From an uncultured Clostridia bacterium (GTDB lineage Bacteria > Bacillota > Clostridia > Oscillospirales > Oscillospiraceae): 12,645 nucleotides of DNA. The stretch is from contig CAMFZO010000021.1 in NCBI GenBank assembly GCA_946006895.1, positions 1 to 12,645 of the forward strand, read 5' to 3'. The position numbers and the translations under genes were made by a program. Below, piece after piece: positions 5,129 through 12,608 of the stretch; position 1 is the first letter of the stretch, and the number at the start of each line of letters is the position of its first letter. Below the pieces are notes generated by a model, which saw only the letters and a program-made list of their open reading frames with translations, was not told the DNA's origin and did no database searches.

Positions 5129-6712
5129 ATGTCAACCTTACAACAAGAGATCAACCGCCGGCGCACCTTTGCCATCATCTCGCACCCGGACGCGGGCAAG
5201 ACGACACTGACCGAGAAATTCCTGCTCTACGGTGGAGCCATCGCCCAGGCCGGCGCGGTCAAGGGCAAAAAGAACGCCCGTGCCGCCGTCTCCGACTGGA
5301 TGGAGATCGAGAAGCAGCGCGGCATTTCCGTCACCTCCTCCGTGATGCAGTTCCAGTATGAGGGCTTCTGCATCAATATTCTGGATACGCCGGGCCACCA
5401 GGACTTCTCCGAGGACACCTACCGCACCCTCATGGCGGCGGACTCGGCGGTCATGGTCATCGACGGCAGCAAGGGCGTGGAGGCCCAGACCCGCAAGCTC
5501 TTCAAGGTCTGCGCCATGCGCCACATCCCCATCTTCACCTTCGTCAACAAGATGGACCGGGAGGCCAAGGATCCCTTTGACCTGCTGGATGAGCTGGAAC
5601 GGGAGCTGGGCATCGAGACCTACGCCGTCAACTGGCCCATCGGCTGCGGCAAGGAGTTTCAGGGCGTCTATGACCGGCAAAAGGGGCAGATCAACTTTTT
5701 CTCCGGCATTTCCGGCAAGAACCGCGCCGACCGGCTGGAGGTCTCTCTGGACGACCCCCAGGTGGCAGACCACATCGGCCAGGCCCGCTGGGAGCAGCTC
5801 CGGGACGACGTGGAGCTGTTGGGCGCAGGCCGTGAATTTGACATGGAAGAAGTGCGGCGCGGTGCGCTGAGCCCGGTGTTCTTCGGCTCAGCCCTGACCA
5901 ATTTCGGCGTTGAGCCGTTTCTGGAAGCCTTTTTGCAGATGACACCCGCACCTCTGGCCCGTGTGGCCGACTGCGGCGAGATCGACCCCTTCAGCCCGGA
6001 TTTTTCCGCCTTTGTCTTTAAGATCCAGGCGAATATGAACAAGGCCCACCGGGACCGTCTGGCCTTTATGCGCATCTGCTCCGGCAAATTCGAGCGGGAC
6101 GCGGAGTACTATCACGTCCAGGGCGGCAAGAAGCTGCGCCTGTCTCAGCCCCAGCAGATGATGGCGCAGGAACGGGAGATCGTGGACGAGGCCTACGCCG
6201 GGGACATCATCGGCGTTTTCGACCCGGGCATCTTCTCCATCGGGGACACCATCTGTATACCGGGCAAGAAATTCAAATTTGCCGGCATCCCCACCTTTGC
6301 GCCTGAGCATTTCTGCCGCGTCAGCCCCAAGGACACCATGAAGCGCAAGCAGTTTGTCAAGGGCACGGAGCAGATTGCCCAGGAAGGCGCCATCCAGATC
6401 TTCAAGGTGCCCAACACCGGCATGGAGGGGGTCATTGTCGGCGTCGTCGGCACCCTGCAGTTCGACGTGTTCCGCTACCGTATGCTCAGCGAATACGGAG
6501 TGGAGCTGCGGATGGAGGGCCTGCCCTATGAGGTCCTGCGGTTCATTCGCCGTTCGCCGGTAGAGGAGCAGGAGCTGAACCTGTCCTCCGACGCGGAGCT
6601 GCTGGAGGATTATCGGGGCCATAAGCTGCTGGTCTTTTCCAGCGCCTGGGCCATCGACTTCACCATCCGCCGCAACCCGGGCCTGGAGCTGGCGGAGACC
6701 CTGGACGCATAA
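5129..6712 (+). CDS. prfC: Peptide chain release factor 3 (RF3)
   Basis: Translational GTPase that removes RF1/RF2 from the ribosome after peptide release; cytoplasmic. The 527 residues match the usual length (529 in E. coli). All G motifs expected in the first 260 residues are visible: P-loop SHPDAGKTT (18-26), switch I RGISVTS (64-70), DTPGH (86-90), NKMD (140-143) and GSAL near 254. The K-G-rich segment AVKGKKNARAAVSDWMEIE (43-61) is typical of RF3 rather than EF-G. The rest covers the beta-barrel domain 2 and the RF3-specific C-terminal domain, including FAPEHFCRVSPKDTMKRKQF and a GVVGTLQFDVFRYRM stretch. The ATG is set by AGGAG 8 nt upstream. It is divergent from the membrane protein unit and convergent with glmS, so it is probably transcribed alone. 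Confidence 0.97.
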   Translation: MSTLQQEINRRRTFAIISHPDAGKTTLTEKFLLYGGAIAQAGAVKGKKNARAAVSDWMEIEKQRGISVTSSVMQFQYEGFCINILDTPGHQDFSEDTYRTLMAADSAVMVIDGSKGVEAQTRKLFKVCAMRHIPIFTFVNKMDREAKDPFDLLDELERELGIETYAVNWPIGCGKEFQGVYDRQKGQINFFSGISGKNRADRLEVSLDDPQVADHIGQARWEQLRDDVELLGAGREFDMEEVRRGALSPVFFGSALTNFGVEPFLEAFLQMTPAPLARVADCGEIDPFSPDFSAFVFKIQANMNKAHRDRLAFMRICSGKFERDAEYYHVQGGKKLRLSQPQQMMAQEREIVDEAYAGDIIGVFDPGIFSIGDTICIPGKKFKFAGIPTFAPEHFCRVSPKDTMKRKQFVKGTEQIAQEGAIQIFKVPNTGMEGVIVGVVGTLQFDVFRYRMLSEYGVELRMEGLPYEVLRFIRRSPVEEQELNLSSDAELLEDYRGHKLLVFSSAWAIDFTIRRNPGLELAETLDA

Positions 6713-6723
6713 TCGAATCTGTG

Positions 6724-6762
6724 AAAAATCCCCATGCCGCGCAAGCAGCATGGGGATTTTGT
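6724..6762. terminator. Bidirectional terminator between prfC and glmS
   Basis: AAAATCCCCATGC (6725-6737) pairs perfectly over 13 bp with GCATGGGGATTTT (6748-6760), with a 10-nt loop. The A and T flanks give a T-rich 3' side in both directions. It lies 12 nt after the prfC stop and 9 nt beyond the glmS stop. Confidence 0.92.
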
Positions 6763-6768
6763 GTTTGG

Positions 6769-8610
6769 TTATTCCACTGTGACGGATTTTGCCAGATTTC
6801 GGGGCTTATCCACGTCACAGCCGCGGGCCAGAGCCATATAATAGGAGAAGATCTGCAGCGGCACCACATTGAGGCTGGGCTGGAGCAGCGGATGGGTCTT
6901 GGGTACCAGCAGGCAGCGGTCCACCGTTTTGCGGATGTCTGCCTCCAGGTCCTCCGTGGTCAGGCCCAGCACGTTGGCACCGCGGGCCTTGACCTCCTTG
7001 ACGTTGGACATGGTCTTGTCGAAAAGCTCCGGGACGCCTGCCACGGCAACCACCAGAGTGTTGTCCTCGATGAGGGAGATGGGGCCGTGCTTCAGCTCTC
7101 CGGCGGCATAGGCCTCCGAGTGGACATAGGCGATCTCCTTGAGCTTCAGACTGCCCTCCAGACAGGTGGCGCTGTCCAGATTGCGTCCGATGAAGAATAC
7201 GTCGTGGTGCTCATAAAGCTCTCCGGCCAGGGCCTCGATATGCGCCAGGTAGTCCTCCGTCAGCATGGAGGTCATCTTTTCCGGCAGCTCCGTCAGGGCC
7301 TTGAGGATGATCTGGTATTCCTCCTGGCTCAGGGTGCCCAGCAGGTCGCCGATATACAGCGCCAGCAGATAAATGACTGAAAGCTGGGTGGAATATGCCT
7401 TGGTGGTGGCCACGGCGATCTCCGGACCGGCCCAGGTATAGATGACGTCATGGGCGGCCTTGGAGATGGCGCTGCCGACCACGTTGACGATGGCCAGGGT
7501 CCGGGCGCCCAGGGTGTTGGCCTCCCGCAGCGCCGCCAGAGTATCGGCGGTCTCGCCGGACTGGCTGATGATGACGACCAGGGTGTCGTCCCCCAGCACC
7601 GGCTGGGCATAGCGAAATTCTGAGGCCAGGATGGGCTCCACAGGGATACGGCAGGTCTTTTCCAGAATGTACTTGCCCAGGCAGCCGACATAGTAGGCAG
7701 AGCCGCAGGCGACGATGTAGATCCGGCGCACGCCCCGCAGGTACTCGGCGCTCAGGCGGAGGTCGTCCAGGACCACGCGGCCATTTTTGATCCGGGGGCT
7801 GATGGTGTCCCGCAGGGCCTTGGGCTGCTCGTGGATCTCCTTCATCATGAAGTGAGGATAGCCGCCCTTTTCCGCCGCGGACATCTCCCAGGCGATATGC
7901 TCGGGGATCTTTTCCACCTGCTCGCCCAGGGCGTTATAGAAAACGGCACCGTCCGCGCTGAAATCCACCATGTCGCCGTCGTTGAGATAGACAACCTTGC
8001 GGGTGTACTTCAAAATGGCAGGCACATCGGAGGCAATATAATTCTCACCCTCGCCGAAGCCGAAGATCAGGGGGCTGTTTTTCTTCACTGCCAGCATTCT
8101 GCCCGGGCAGTCCGTGCACAGGATTCCCAGAGCGTAGCTGCCGGTCATTTTTTCAATGGCCCGCTGCACGGCATGAAGCAGATCGCCCTCCAGCTCATAG
8201 TAATACTCAAAGAGATTGGCGATGACCTCCGTGTCCGTATCGGATTCAAACGCCTTGCCCACGGACAGAAGATACTCCTTCAGGAGCAGGTAGTTTTCGA
8301 TGATGCCGTTATGTACCACGCAAATCTTGCCGTTGGACGACACGTGGGGGTGAGAATTCTTGTCCGAGGGCGCGCCGTGAGTAGCCCAGCGGGTGTGGCC
8401 GATGCCCAGGCAGCCTTGCAGCTTTGCGCCGCCGTCGGTCAGTTCGCTGAGGGCAGCCAGGCGGCCCTTGGTCTTGGCAACGGAAAAACCATCCTCCGAG
8501 AAAACGCAGACACCGGCTGAGTCATAGCCCCGGTACTCCAGCTTGGCAAGGCCGTCCAGCAGGATCGGCGCTGCCTGGCGTTTTCCGATGTATCCGACAA
8601 TTCCACACAT
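6769..8610 (-). CDS. glmS: Glutamine--fructose-6-phosphate aminotransferase (isomerizing)
   Basis: Makes glucosamine-6-phosphate from fructose-6-phosphate and glutamine, the first step to UDP-GlcNAc for peptidoglycan; cytoplasmic. The 613-residue protein is full length. The N-terminal glutaminase domain starts with C2 (MCGIVGYIG), the nucleophile exposed after Met removal, and carries EYRGYDSAG (25-33), GHTRWATHG (71-79) and HNGIIENY (100-107). After the linker with MKEIHEQPKALRDTI come two SIS sugar-isomerase domains (roughly 285-425 and 455-600), with CGSAYYVG and SQSGETADT. The C-terminus DVDKPRNLAKSVTVE is characteristic. GGAGG lies 7 nt before the ATG. The gap to the upstream gene is only about 110 nt and holds a promoter with a leader near 40 nt, so there is no space for the glmS ribozyme often found in Firmicutes. 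Confidence 0.98.
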   Translation of the reverse strand: MCGIVGYIGKRQAAPILLDGLAKLEYRGYDSAGVCVFSEDGFSVAKTKGRLAALSELTDGGAKLQGCLGIGHTRWATHGAPSDKNSHPHVSSNGKICVVHNGIIENYLLLKEYLLSVGKAFESDTDTEVIANLFEYYYELEGDLLHAVQRAIEKMTGSYALGILCTDCPGRMLAVKKNSPLIFGFGEGENYIASDVPAILKYTRKVVYLNDGDMVDFSADGAVFYNALGEQVEKIPEHIAWEMSAAEKGGYPHFMMKEIHEQPKALRDTISPRIKNGRVVLDDLRLSAEYLRGVRRIYIVACGSAYYVGCLGKYILEKTCRIPVEPILASEFRYAQPVLGDDTLVVIISQSGETADTLAALREANTLGARTLAIVNVVGSAISKAAHDVIYTWAGPEIAVATTKAYSTQLSVIYLLALYIGDLLGTLSQEEYQIILKALTELPEKMTSMLTEDYLAHIEALAGELYEHHDVFFIGRNLDSATCLEGSLKLKEIAYVHSEAYAAGELKHGPISLIEDNTLVVAVAGVPELFDKTMSNVKEVKARGANVLGLTTEDLEADIRKTVDRCLLVPKTHPLLQPSLNVVPLQIFSYYMALARGCDVDKPRNLAKSVTVE

Positions 8611-8655
8611 ATGATAACCTCCAAAGGTAGGGTATTCGCAGGGTCACATAAGGGA

Positions 8656-8684
8656 ATTATACAGAAAAAATTTGTCAAAATCAA
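8656..8684 (-). promoter_or_regulatory. Promoter of glmS
   Basis: On the - strand, TTGATT (8684-8679) and TATAAT (8661-8656) are 17 bp apart. A perfect TTGACA (8678-8673) also lies here but is only 11 bp from the -10, too close to act with it. The surrounding 8651-8720 region is markedly AT-rich compared with the genes. The predicted start is near 8649. Confidence 0.72.
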
Positions 8685-8703
8685 CCGAAAATTTATATTT
8701 TTC

Positions 8704-8715
8704 TATGATTTCATA
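8704..8715. repeat. Short AT-rich inverted repeat upstream of glmS promoter
   Basis: TATGA (8704-8708) and TCATA (8711-8715) are perfect 5-bp arms around TT, located 19 bp upstream of the glmS -35 and just after the SLOG gene stop. It could be an operator or chance in AT-rich DNA. No T-run follows, so it is not a terminator. Confidence 0.25.
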
Positions 8716-8719
8716 AAAG

Positions 8720-9601
8720 TCAGTCGAAAATGGACAACTGATAGGACAGCAGATCTGCCAGCGGAGGCAGATTTTCGTCCACGCCGACGGCCCCCAGAGC
8801 CATGAGGGCTTCCGCGCCGCCGCTGCCGTCACGGAGGACGTAGACCTCCGACCAGCGATGCTTCAGGTTGTCCGACGTGCCCGCCCAGGTGCCGCCGGAG
8901 GTGTTGGGGCACTGGGCGACAAAGACCTTTTCCCCCAGGGCGTGGATAAAGTGGTTGCGCCGCAGGGCACGGGCAGAGGAAAAGGACAAGTCGTAACCGT
9001 CGGCACTGCAATACAGGAGATTTTCCCTGGGCGCATAGCGGCTCAGCTCATCGGGCACGAAGCAGACGACCGTTCCGCCGGCGGCAAGGCAGGTCTCCTG
9101 GGCAGCGGTATCGGCACCGCTGGCCCCGCCGGAAACCAGGGTGAAGCCCTCCTGGGCCGCCATCTGTCCGATTCTCCGGGCAAAATCTCTGCCCCGGGGA
9201 AACAGCAGTCGGGAGCCGACAAGAGAGATGCCCCGGCTGTTCAGCAGTTTTACATCGCCCTTGCAGAACAGGGCGGCGGGGCAGTCGTCCTTCAGCCGAA
9301 AAAGCCGCCGTGGGAAGCTCTGGGAAATGCGGGTCACTACGGTGGTATCCTCCGCCTTGGACAGATACTCCCGCAGCGCCTTCTCCCGATCCAGAAGCCC
9401 GGTGACCCGGCGGCTCATCTCCGGGCTGCAGCCCAGGGACATGAGCTGCTCCGGGCTTACCTCCGTGTCCTGCCGCGCCCGGGTCAGGGTCATGGCGCGC
9501 ACATACTCGTTGAGCTGGCGGTATTCCGCCGCCGTCAGAGGCTTGACAGCCTGCCCCAGCTTACAGCAAAGCAGGAGCAGGCTCTTTTCCGCCGCCTGCA
9601 T
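8720..9601 (-). CDS. Divergent DprA/SMF-like (SLOG-fold) protein
   Basis: The 293-residue protein resembles DprA, which loads RecA on single-stranded DNA in transformation, but it is a divergent member. Rossmann-like motifs are visible in DprA order: ISLVGSR (125-131), TLVSGGASGAD (154-164), GGTVVCFVPDELSRYAPREN (175-194), an LRRNHFIHALGEKVFVAQ segment (213-230) corresponding to the RNRIIAGLS region, and NTSGGTWAGTSDNLKHR (233-249) in place of SGSLITA. The N-terminal 100 residues are helical and may carry a degenerate helix-hairpin-helix. The C-terminal winged helix of long DprA forms is absent; instead the protein ends in a short tail (LADLLSYQLSIFD). Its ATG overlaps the helicase stop by one base (TGATG), so translation is coupled. 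It could equally be a nucleotide-binding SLOG protein with another role; genuine competence function is unproven here. Confidence 0.83.
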   Translation of the reverse strand: MQAAEKSLLLLCCKLGQAVKPLTAAEYRQLNEYVRAMTLTRARQDTEVSPEQLMSLGCSPEMSRRVTGLLDREKALREYLSKAEDTTVVTRISQSFPRRLFRLKDDCPAALFCKGDVKLLNSRGISLVGSRLLFPRGRDFARRIGQMAAQEGFTLVSGGASGADTAAQETCLAAGGTVVCFVPDELSRYAPRENLLYCSADGYDLSFSSARALRRNHFIHALGEKVFVAQCPNTSGGTWAGTSDNLKHRWSEVYVLRDGSGGAEALMALGAVGVDENLPPLADLLSYQLSIFD

Positions 9602-10785
9602 CAGCGCTTCCTGCGGGGAGGATGCTTTTCCTCCTCGGGTGCCGGGATGAGGCAGCCGTATTCATCAAAGATCATGGGAACGATGGTAAAATCGGAGAAT
9701 TTGGCGATCTCATCCAGCTTCGCCTTTTCCGGGAAGGAGCCGATGAGGGTAAAGGAAATGCCCTTTTTCCGGGCACGTCCCGTCCGGCCGATGCGGTGGA
9801 TATAGTATTCGTTCTCGTCGGGGACGTCGTAGTTGATGACGCCGTCCACGTCATCCACGTCGATGCCCCGGGAGGCCACGTCGGTGGCGATGAGGACCGG
9901 CAGCTTGCCCTTGCGGAAGGCGGCCATGGTCTTTTCCCGGGTGGCCTGCTTGATGTCGCCGTGGAGGCAGTCGGCCTGAATCCCGGCGCGGCGCAGATCG
10001 TCGCTGAGGCGCTGGCACATGACCTTGGTGTTGCAGAAGACGATGACCCGCTCAAAGGCGCCGGAGCGCAGGATCCGCAGCATGGCCTCCTCCTTTTCCA
10101 GGCGGGGTACGGTGATGGAATACTGGTCGATGTCCGGCTTGCTCTCCTCCGTGGGGGCAACGGTGATCTCCACCTCGTCGCGCTGGTACATCCAGCTGAC
10201 GGTCATGACCTCCTGGGAGATGGTGGCGGAAAACAGCCCAAGGTTGACGCGGTTCTTGATCTTGTTGAGGATCTTGGTCACGTCGTCGAAAAAGCCCATG
10301 TCCAGCATCCGGTCGGCCTCGTCCAAAATGACGGTCTTGATCTTGTCCAGGCGAAGATTCTTGCGGTTGTAATGGTCCATGAGCCGTCCCGGCGTCGCCA
10401 CGACGATATGGGGGTGACGGGCCAGGGCCTTGATCTGCGGCTCCATGCGCTGGCCGCCGTAGACCACGGTGACGCGGATGTCCTTATAGCAGATCAGCAG
10501 ACCGTTCAGCTCATCGGCGATCTGGATGGCCAGCTCCCGGGTGGGGGCCAGGATCAGCGCCTGCAGATCCTCCGACGACGGGTCGATGTGCTCGATCATG
10601 GGAATGCCGAAAGCAAAGGTCTTTCCCGTCCCCGTCGGTGCCTTGGCGATCACGTCCCGCCACTGCAGCAGGGGCGGAATGGCCTCCTCCTGGACCTTGG
10701 TGGGCAGGCCCACGCCTTTTTTCTCCAGCGCCCGCAAAATCTCCTCGCTGACGCCCAATTCACGAAAGGTTTTTGTTGTTTCCAT
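9601..10785 (-). CDS. DEAD-box ATP-dependent RNA helicase
   Basis: Unwinds or remodels RNA using ATP; cytoplasmic. All core motifs are present in the 394-residue protein: Q motif with Q32, APTGTGKT (49-56), PTREL (81-85), TPGR (131-134), DEAD (155-158), SAT (186-188), VIVFCNT (247-253), ATDVASRGID (300-309) and HRIGRTGR (330-337). It is close to a minimal two-RecA-domain core with only a short, basic tail (PPRRKR), without the RNA-binding extension of DbpA/CsdA-type enzymes, so the target RNA cannot be inferred. The ATG at 10785 has GAGG 8 nt upstream and is preferred to the in-frame TTG at 10821. It is the first gene of an operon with the SLOG gene and possibly reads on to glmS, which also has its own promoter. 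Confidence 0.96.
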   Translation of the reverse strand: METTKTFRELGVSEEILRALEKKGVGLPTKVQEEAIPPLLQWRDVIAKAPTGTGKTFAFGIPMIEHIDPSSEDLQALILAPTRELAIQIADELNGLLICYKDIRVTVVYGGQRMEPQIKALARHPHIVVATPGRLMDHYNRKNLRLDKIKTVILDEADRMLDMGFFDDVTKILNKIKNRVNLGLFSATISQEVMTVSWMYQRDEVEITVAPTEESKPDIDQYSITVPRLEKEEAMLRILRSGAFERVIVFCNTKVMCQRLSDDLRRAGIQADCLHGDIKQATREKTMAAFRKGKLPVLIATDVASRGIDVDDVDGVINYDVPDENEYYIHRIGRTGRARKKGISFTLIGSFPEKAKLDEIAKFSDFTIVPMIFDEYGCLIPAPEEEKHPPRRKR

Positions 10786-10843
10786 ACAGGTTTCCTCTAC
10801 TTCTTTGCCGAAAATAGCCAATACTTCGCAGTATATTTATTAT

Positions 10844-10872
10844 AGTATACCAAAAAGCCGGACGCTTTGCAA
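10844..10872 (-). promoter_or_regulatory. Promoter of the helicase-SLOG operon
   Basis: On the - strand, TTGCAA (10872-10867) and TATACT (10849-10844) have a 17-bp spacer, with TGG before the -10 as an extended element. A second -10-like TATAAT (10844-10839) overlaps but lacks a properly spaced -35. The leader is about 50 nt. The -35 overlaps an 11-bp direct repeat. Confidence 0.8.
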
Positions 10873-10886
10873 GCCCCGGACGCTTT
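10858..10886. repeat. 11-bp direct repeat over the helicase promoter
   Basis: CCGGACGCTTT occurs at 10858-10868 and again at 10876-10886, 18 bp start to start. The first copy covers part of the spacer and the edge of the -35 of the helicase promoter, and the second lies upstream of it. This placement suits a repressor or activator site, but no regulator is known, and the flanks can also fold into a weak hairpin. Confidence 0.5.
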
Positions 10887-10947
10887 TCCTGCCTTTTTGC
10901 CGCACTTTCTCCCTGGCGCAGGGGTAATGGTGGAAAAATATCATCTG

Positions 10948-10955
10948 TGACGTCA
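10948..10955. promoter_or_regulatory. Palindrome TGACGTCA upstream of the SLH protein promoter
   Basis: A perfect 8-bp palindrome lies 30 bp upstream of the -35 of the secreted protein gene, in the region shared by two divergent promoters. It is a plausible dimeric regulator site but short enough to be chance. Confidence 0.25.
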
Positions 10956-10956
10956 T

Positions 10957-10980
10957 AAAAAGTCGAAAAAACGCAAAAAA
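10957..10980 (+). promoter_or_regulatory. Phased A-tracts (UP-like element)
   Basis: Three A-runs, at 10957-10961, 10966-10971 and 10975-10980, are spaced about one helical turn apart (9 bp) and end 4 bp before the -35 at 10985. Phased A-tracts bend DNA and in this position often bind the RNA polymerase alpha C-terminal domains, so the downstream promoter is probably strong. Confidence 0.6.
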
Positions 10981-10984
10981 GCTC

Positions 10985-11013
10985 TTGCAATGACAGTTCG
11001 CACTTTTTATAAT
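10985..11013 (+). promoter_or_regulatory. Promoter of the SLH-domain protein gene
   Basis: TTGCAA (10985-10990) and TATAAT (11008-11013) are separated by 17 bp, directly downstream of phased A-tracts. The predicted start near 11020 gives a 40-nt leader. The ribosome site GAGG (11050-11053) is 7 nt before the ATG. Confidence 0.84.
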
Positions 11014-11060
11014 GTATTAGATCTTTTGATTCATATATCATACAGAAATGAGGCATTCCC

Positions 11061-12554
11061 ATGAAAACCCGTTTTACCCGTTTGGCATCCCTGCTGCTGG
11101 TCTTGACGCTGCTCGTAACGGCGCTGCCTCTGCAGACTTCTGCAGCGGCGGATACCGCCCGTCTGGAAAAAATGAAGACCCTGCTCAACACTGTGGAGCT
11201 GCAGCCCCAGCGCACCGGCTATCCCGCTGTGGACGCCCTGCTGGAGGAGATCGTCGCGCCTTATGCCGGCAGCGATAATTTCACCAAGGTCCTGGCCGCC
11301 TACGACTGGGCCATCTTGAATATCGATTTCAGTTGGGCGCCCTACTCCCAGGACTACGCGCCGGCCTACGACTGCTTCAACGTGATTTATGACCTGGAAT
11401 ATGAGGAGGGCCTGGAGGAAGCCATCCCCTATGAAATGGTCAACCGTGCCTACCACGCTCTGAGCCGGCACGAGGGCGTTTGCTACGACTATGCCGCAGT
11501 GATGACCCTTCTGGCGCGGTACATCGGCTTTGAGTCCTATCTGCATACGGGCCTGTTTACCTTTGAAGCCGGTTATGGCACCGGTGACGGCCATCACGGC
11601 TGGTCCGAGATCGTCATCGGCAGCATTTCCTACATCTTTGACCCCCAGCGGGACTACCGCCTGTGCGGCAACGCCACGCGGGACATCAACTATTACTATT
11701 TCGGTCTGACCGGCTCGGAGACCTGGCGCTTCAAGCCCGAGGCGGAGGTCAACGCCGCCCGCGACGCGCAGTTCCTGCCTCTGGGCACCGAACGCGACAG
11801 CCTGAGCTATGTATCCGTCACGGCGACGGCTTCCGGCAAGGCCGAGGGCAGCGGTTCCTGCTTCCCCGGCGCGGAGGTGACGGTCAGTGCCGTGGGCGAC
11901 GATTTTAACGGCTGGTTCAATACCGACGGCATCTGTGTCAGCACCGACGCCCAGTATACCTTCACCGTGGAGGAGAATACCCATCTTCTGGCGGTCTTTG
12001 CCGACGAGCTGTTCCACGACGTGTCAAAAACCGAATGGTACCGCGCCGACGCAACGGAAGCCGCCGTGCGCAATATCGTCACAGGTACGCGCCCCTTTAT
12101 CTTTGACGGTGGGGAGATCCTGACCCGCGCCATGGCGGTCACGCTGCTCTTCCGCGCCGCCGGTGAGGATGTGGAGACGAAAGACATTCCCTTCTCCGAC
12201 GTAGCCGCCGGAAAATGGTATGCCGACGCCGTAGCCTGGGGCAACGCGACAGGCATCGTCAAGGGCATTCGTGCCGATCTGTTCGCGCCGGGCGATCCGG
12301 TGAGCCGTGAGCAGTTCATCACCCTGCTGATGCGCCTTGCCGAGCACCTGGGCCTGATGCCGGAGCAGTCGGACCTGACTTACACCGACGCCGACAGCAT
12401 CTCTTCCTTTGCGCTGGAGCCGCTGCAGCGCGCCCAGTCGGCAGGGCTGCTGGCAGGCTATGAGGACGGCACCGTCCGTCCCCAGGGCGAGCTGACCCGT
12501 GCCGAGGGCGTGACCCTGCTGGTCCGCTTCCTCCACTGGCTGGAGACGGAATGA
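11061..12554 (+). CDS. Secreted transglutaminase-like protein with SLH cell-wall anchor
   Basis: The 497-residue exported protein has a signal peptide (about 1-30: basic MKTRFTR, hydrophobic LLLVLTLLVTAL, then AAA). A transglutaminase-like domain (about 70-205) carries a likely Cys-His-Asp triad: C141 in EGVCYDYA, H178/H179 in GHHGWSE, and D194 in IFDPQ. Such domains act as cysteine proteases, transpeptidases or inactive folds, so the reaction is open. An InlB-like divergent repeat follows (about 249-313: VSVTATASGKAEGSGSC to FTVEENTHLLAVF). Three SLH repeats then cover about 317-366, 377-425 and 440-490 (e.g. FSDVAAGKWYADAVAWG); these typically bind pyruvylated secondary cell-wall polymers and hold proteins on the surface. 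It is probably monocistronic and strongly expressed. The stop at 12554 is only 54 nt from the end of the insert, and no terminator is visible. Confidence 0.93.
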   Translation: MKTRFTRLASLLLVLTLLVTALPLQTSAAADTARLEKMKTLLNTVELQPQRTGYPAVDALLEEIVAPYAGSDNFTKVLAAYDWAILNIDFSWAPYSQDYAPAYDCFNVIYDLEYEEGLEEAIPYEMVNRAYHALSRHEGVCYDYAAVMTLLARYIGFESYLHTGLFTFEAGYGTGDGHHGWSEIVIGSISYIFDPQRDYRLCGNATRDINYYYFGLTGSETWRFKPEAEVNAARDAQFLPLGTERDSLSYVSVTATASGKAEGSGSCFPGAEVTVSAVGDDFNGWFNTDGICVSTDAQYTFTVEENTHLLAVFADELFHDVSKTEWYRADATEAAVRNIVTGTRPFIFDGGEILTRAMAVTLLFRAAGEDVETKDIPFSDVAAGKWYADAVAWGNATGIVKGIRADLFAPGDPVSREQFITLLMRLAEHLGLMPEQSDLTYTDADSISSFALEPLQRAQSAGLLAGYEDGTVRPQGELTRAEGVTLLVRFLHWLETE

Positions 12555-12608
12555 TCGTAAAAGAATCATAAACACCGGCCGTGCCATTGGTATGCACTAG
12601 TATAAAAG

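Noticed and set aside
8673..8678. Perfect TTGACA as the -35 of glmS.
   Set aside because: It lies only 11 bp from the TATAAT, and no -10 exists at the proper distance, so TTGATT at 8679-8684 with 17 bp was preferred.
9622..10845. A 407-codon open frame on the + strand opposite the helicase gene, and similar ones opposite prfC, glmS and the SLH gene.
   Set aside because: These are shadows of strongly biased third-position GC in real genes. The proteins look like low-complexity Gly/Asp/Leu sequence and have no promoter or ribosome site.
51..12608. CRISPR arrays, tRNA or rRNA genes, toxin-antitoxin pairs, retron-like RNAs.
   Set aside because: No regularly spaced repeats, tRNA-like cloverleaf, rRNA signature or matching protein families were seen on either strand by reading alone.
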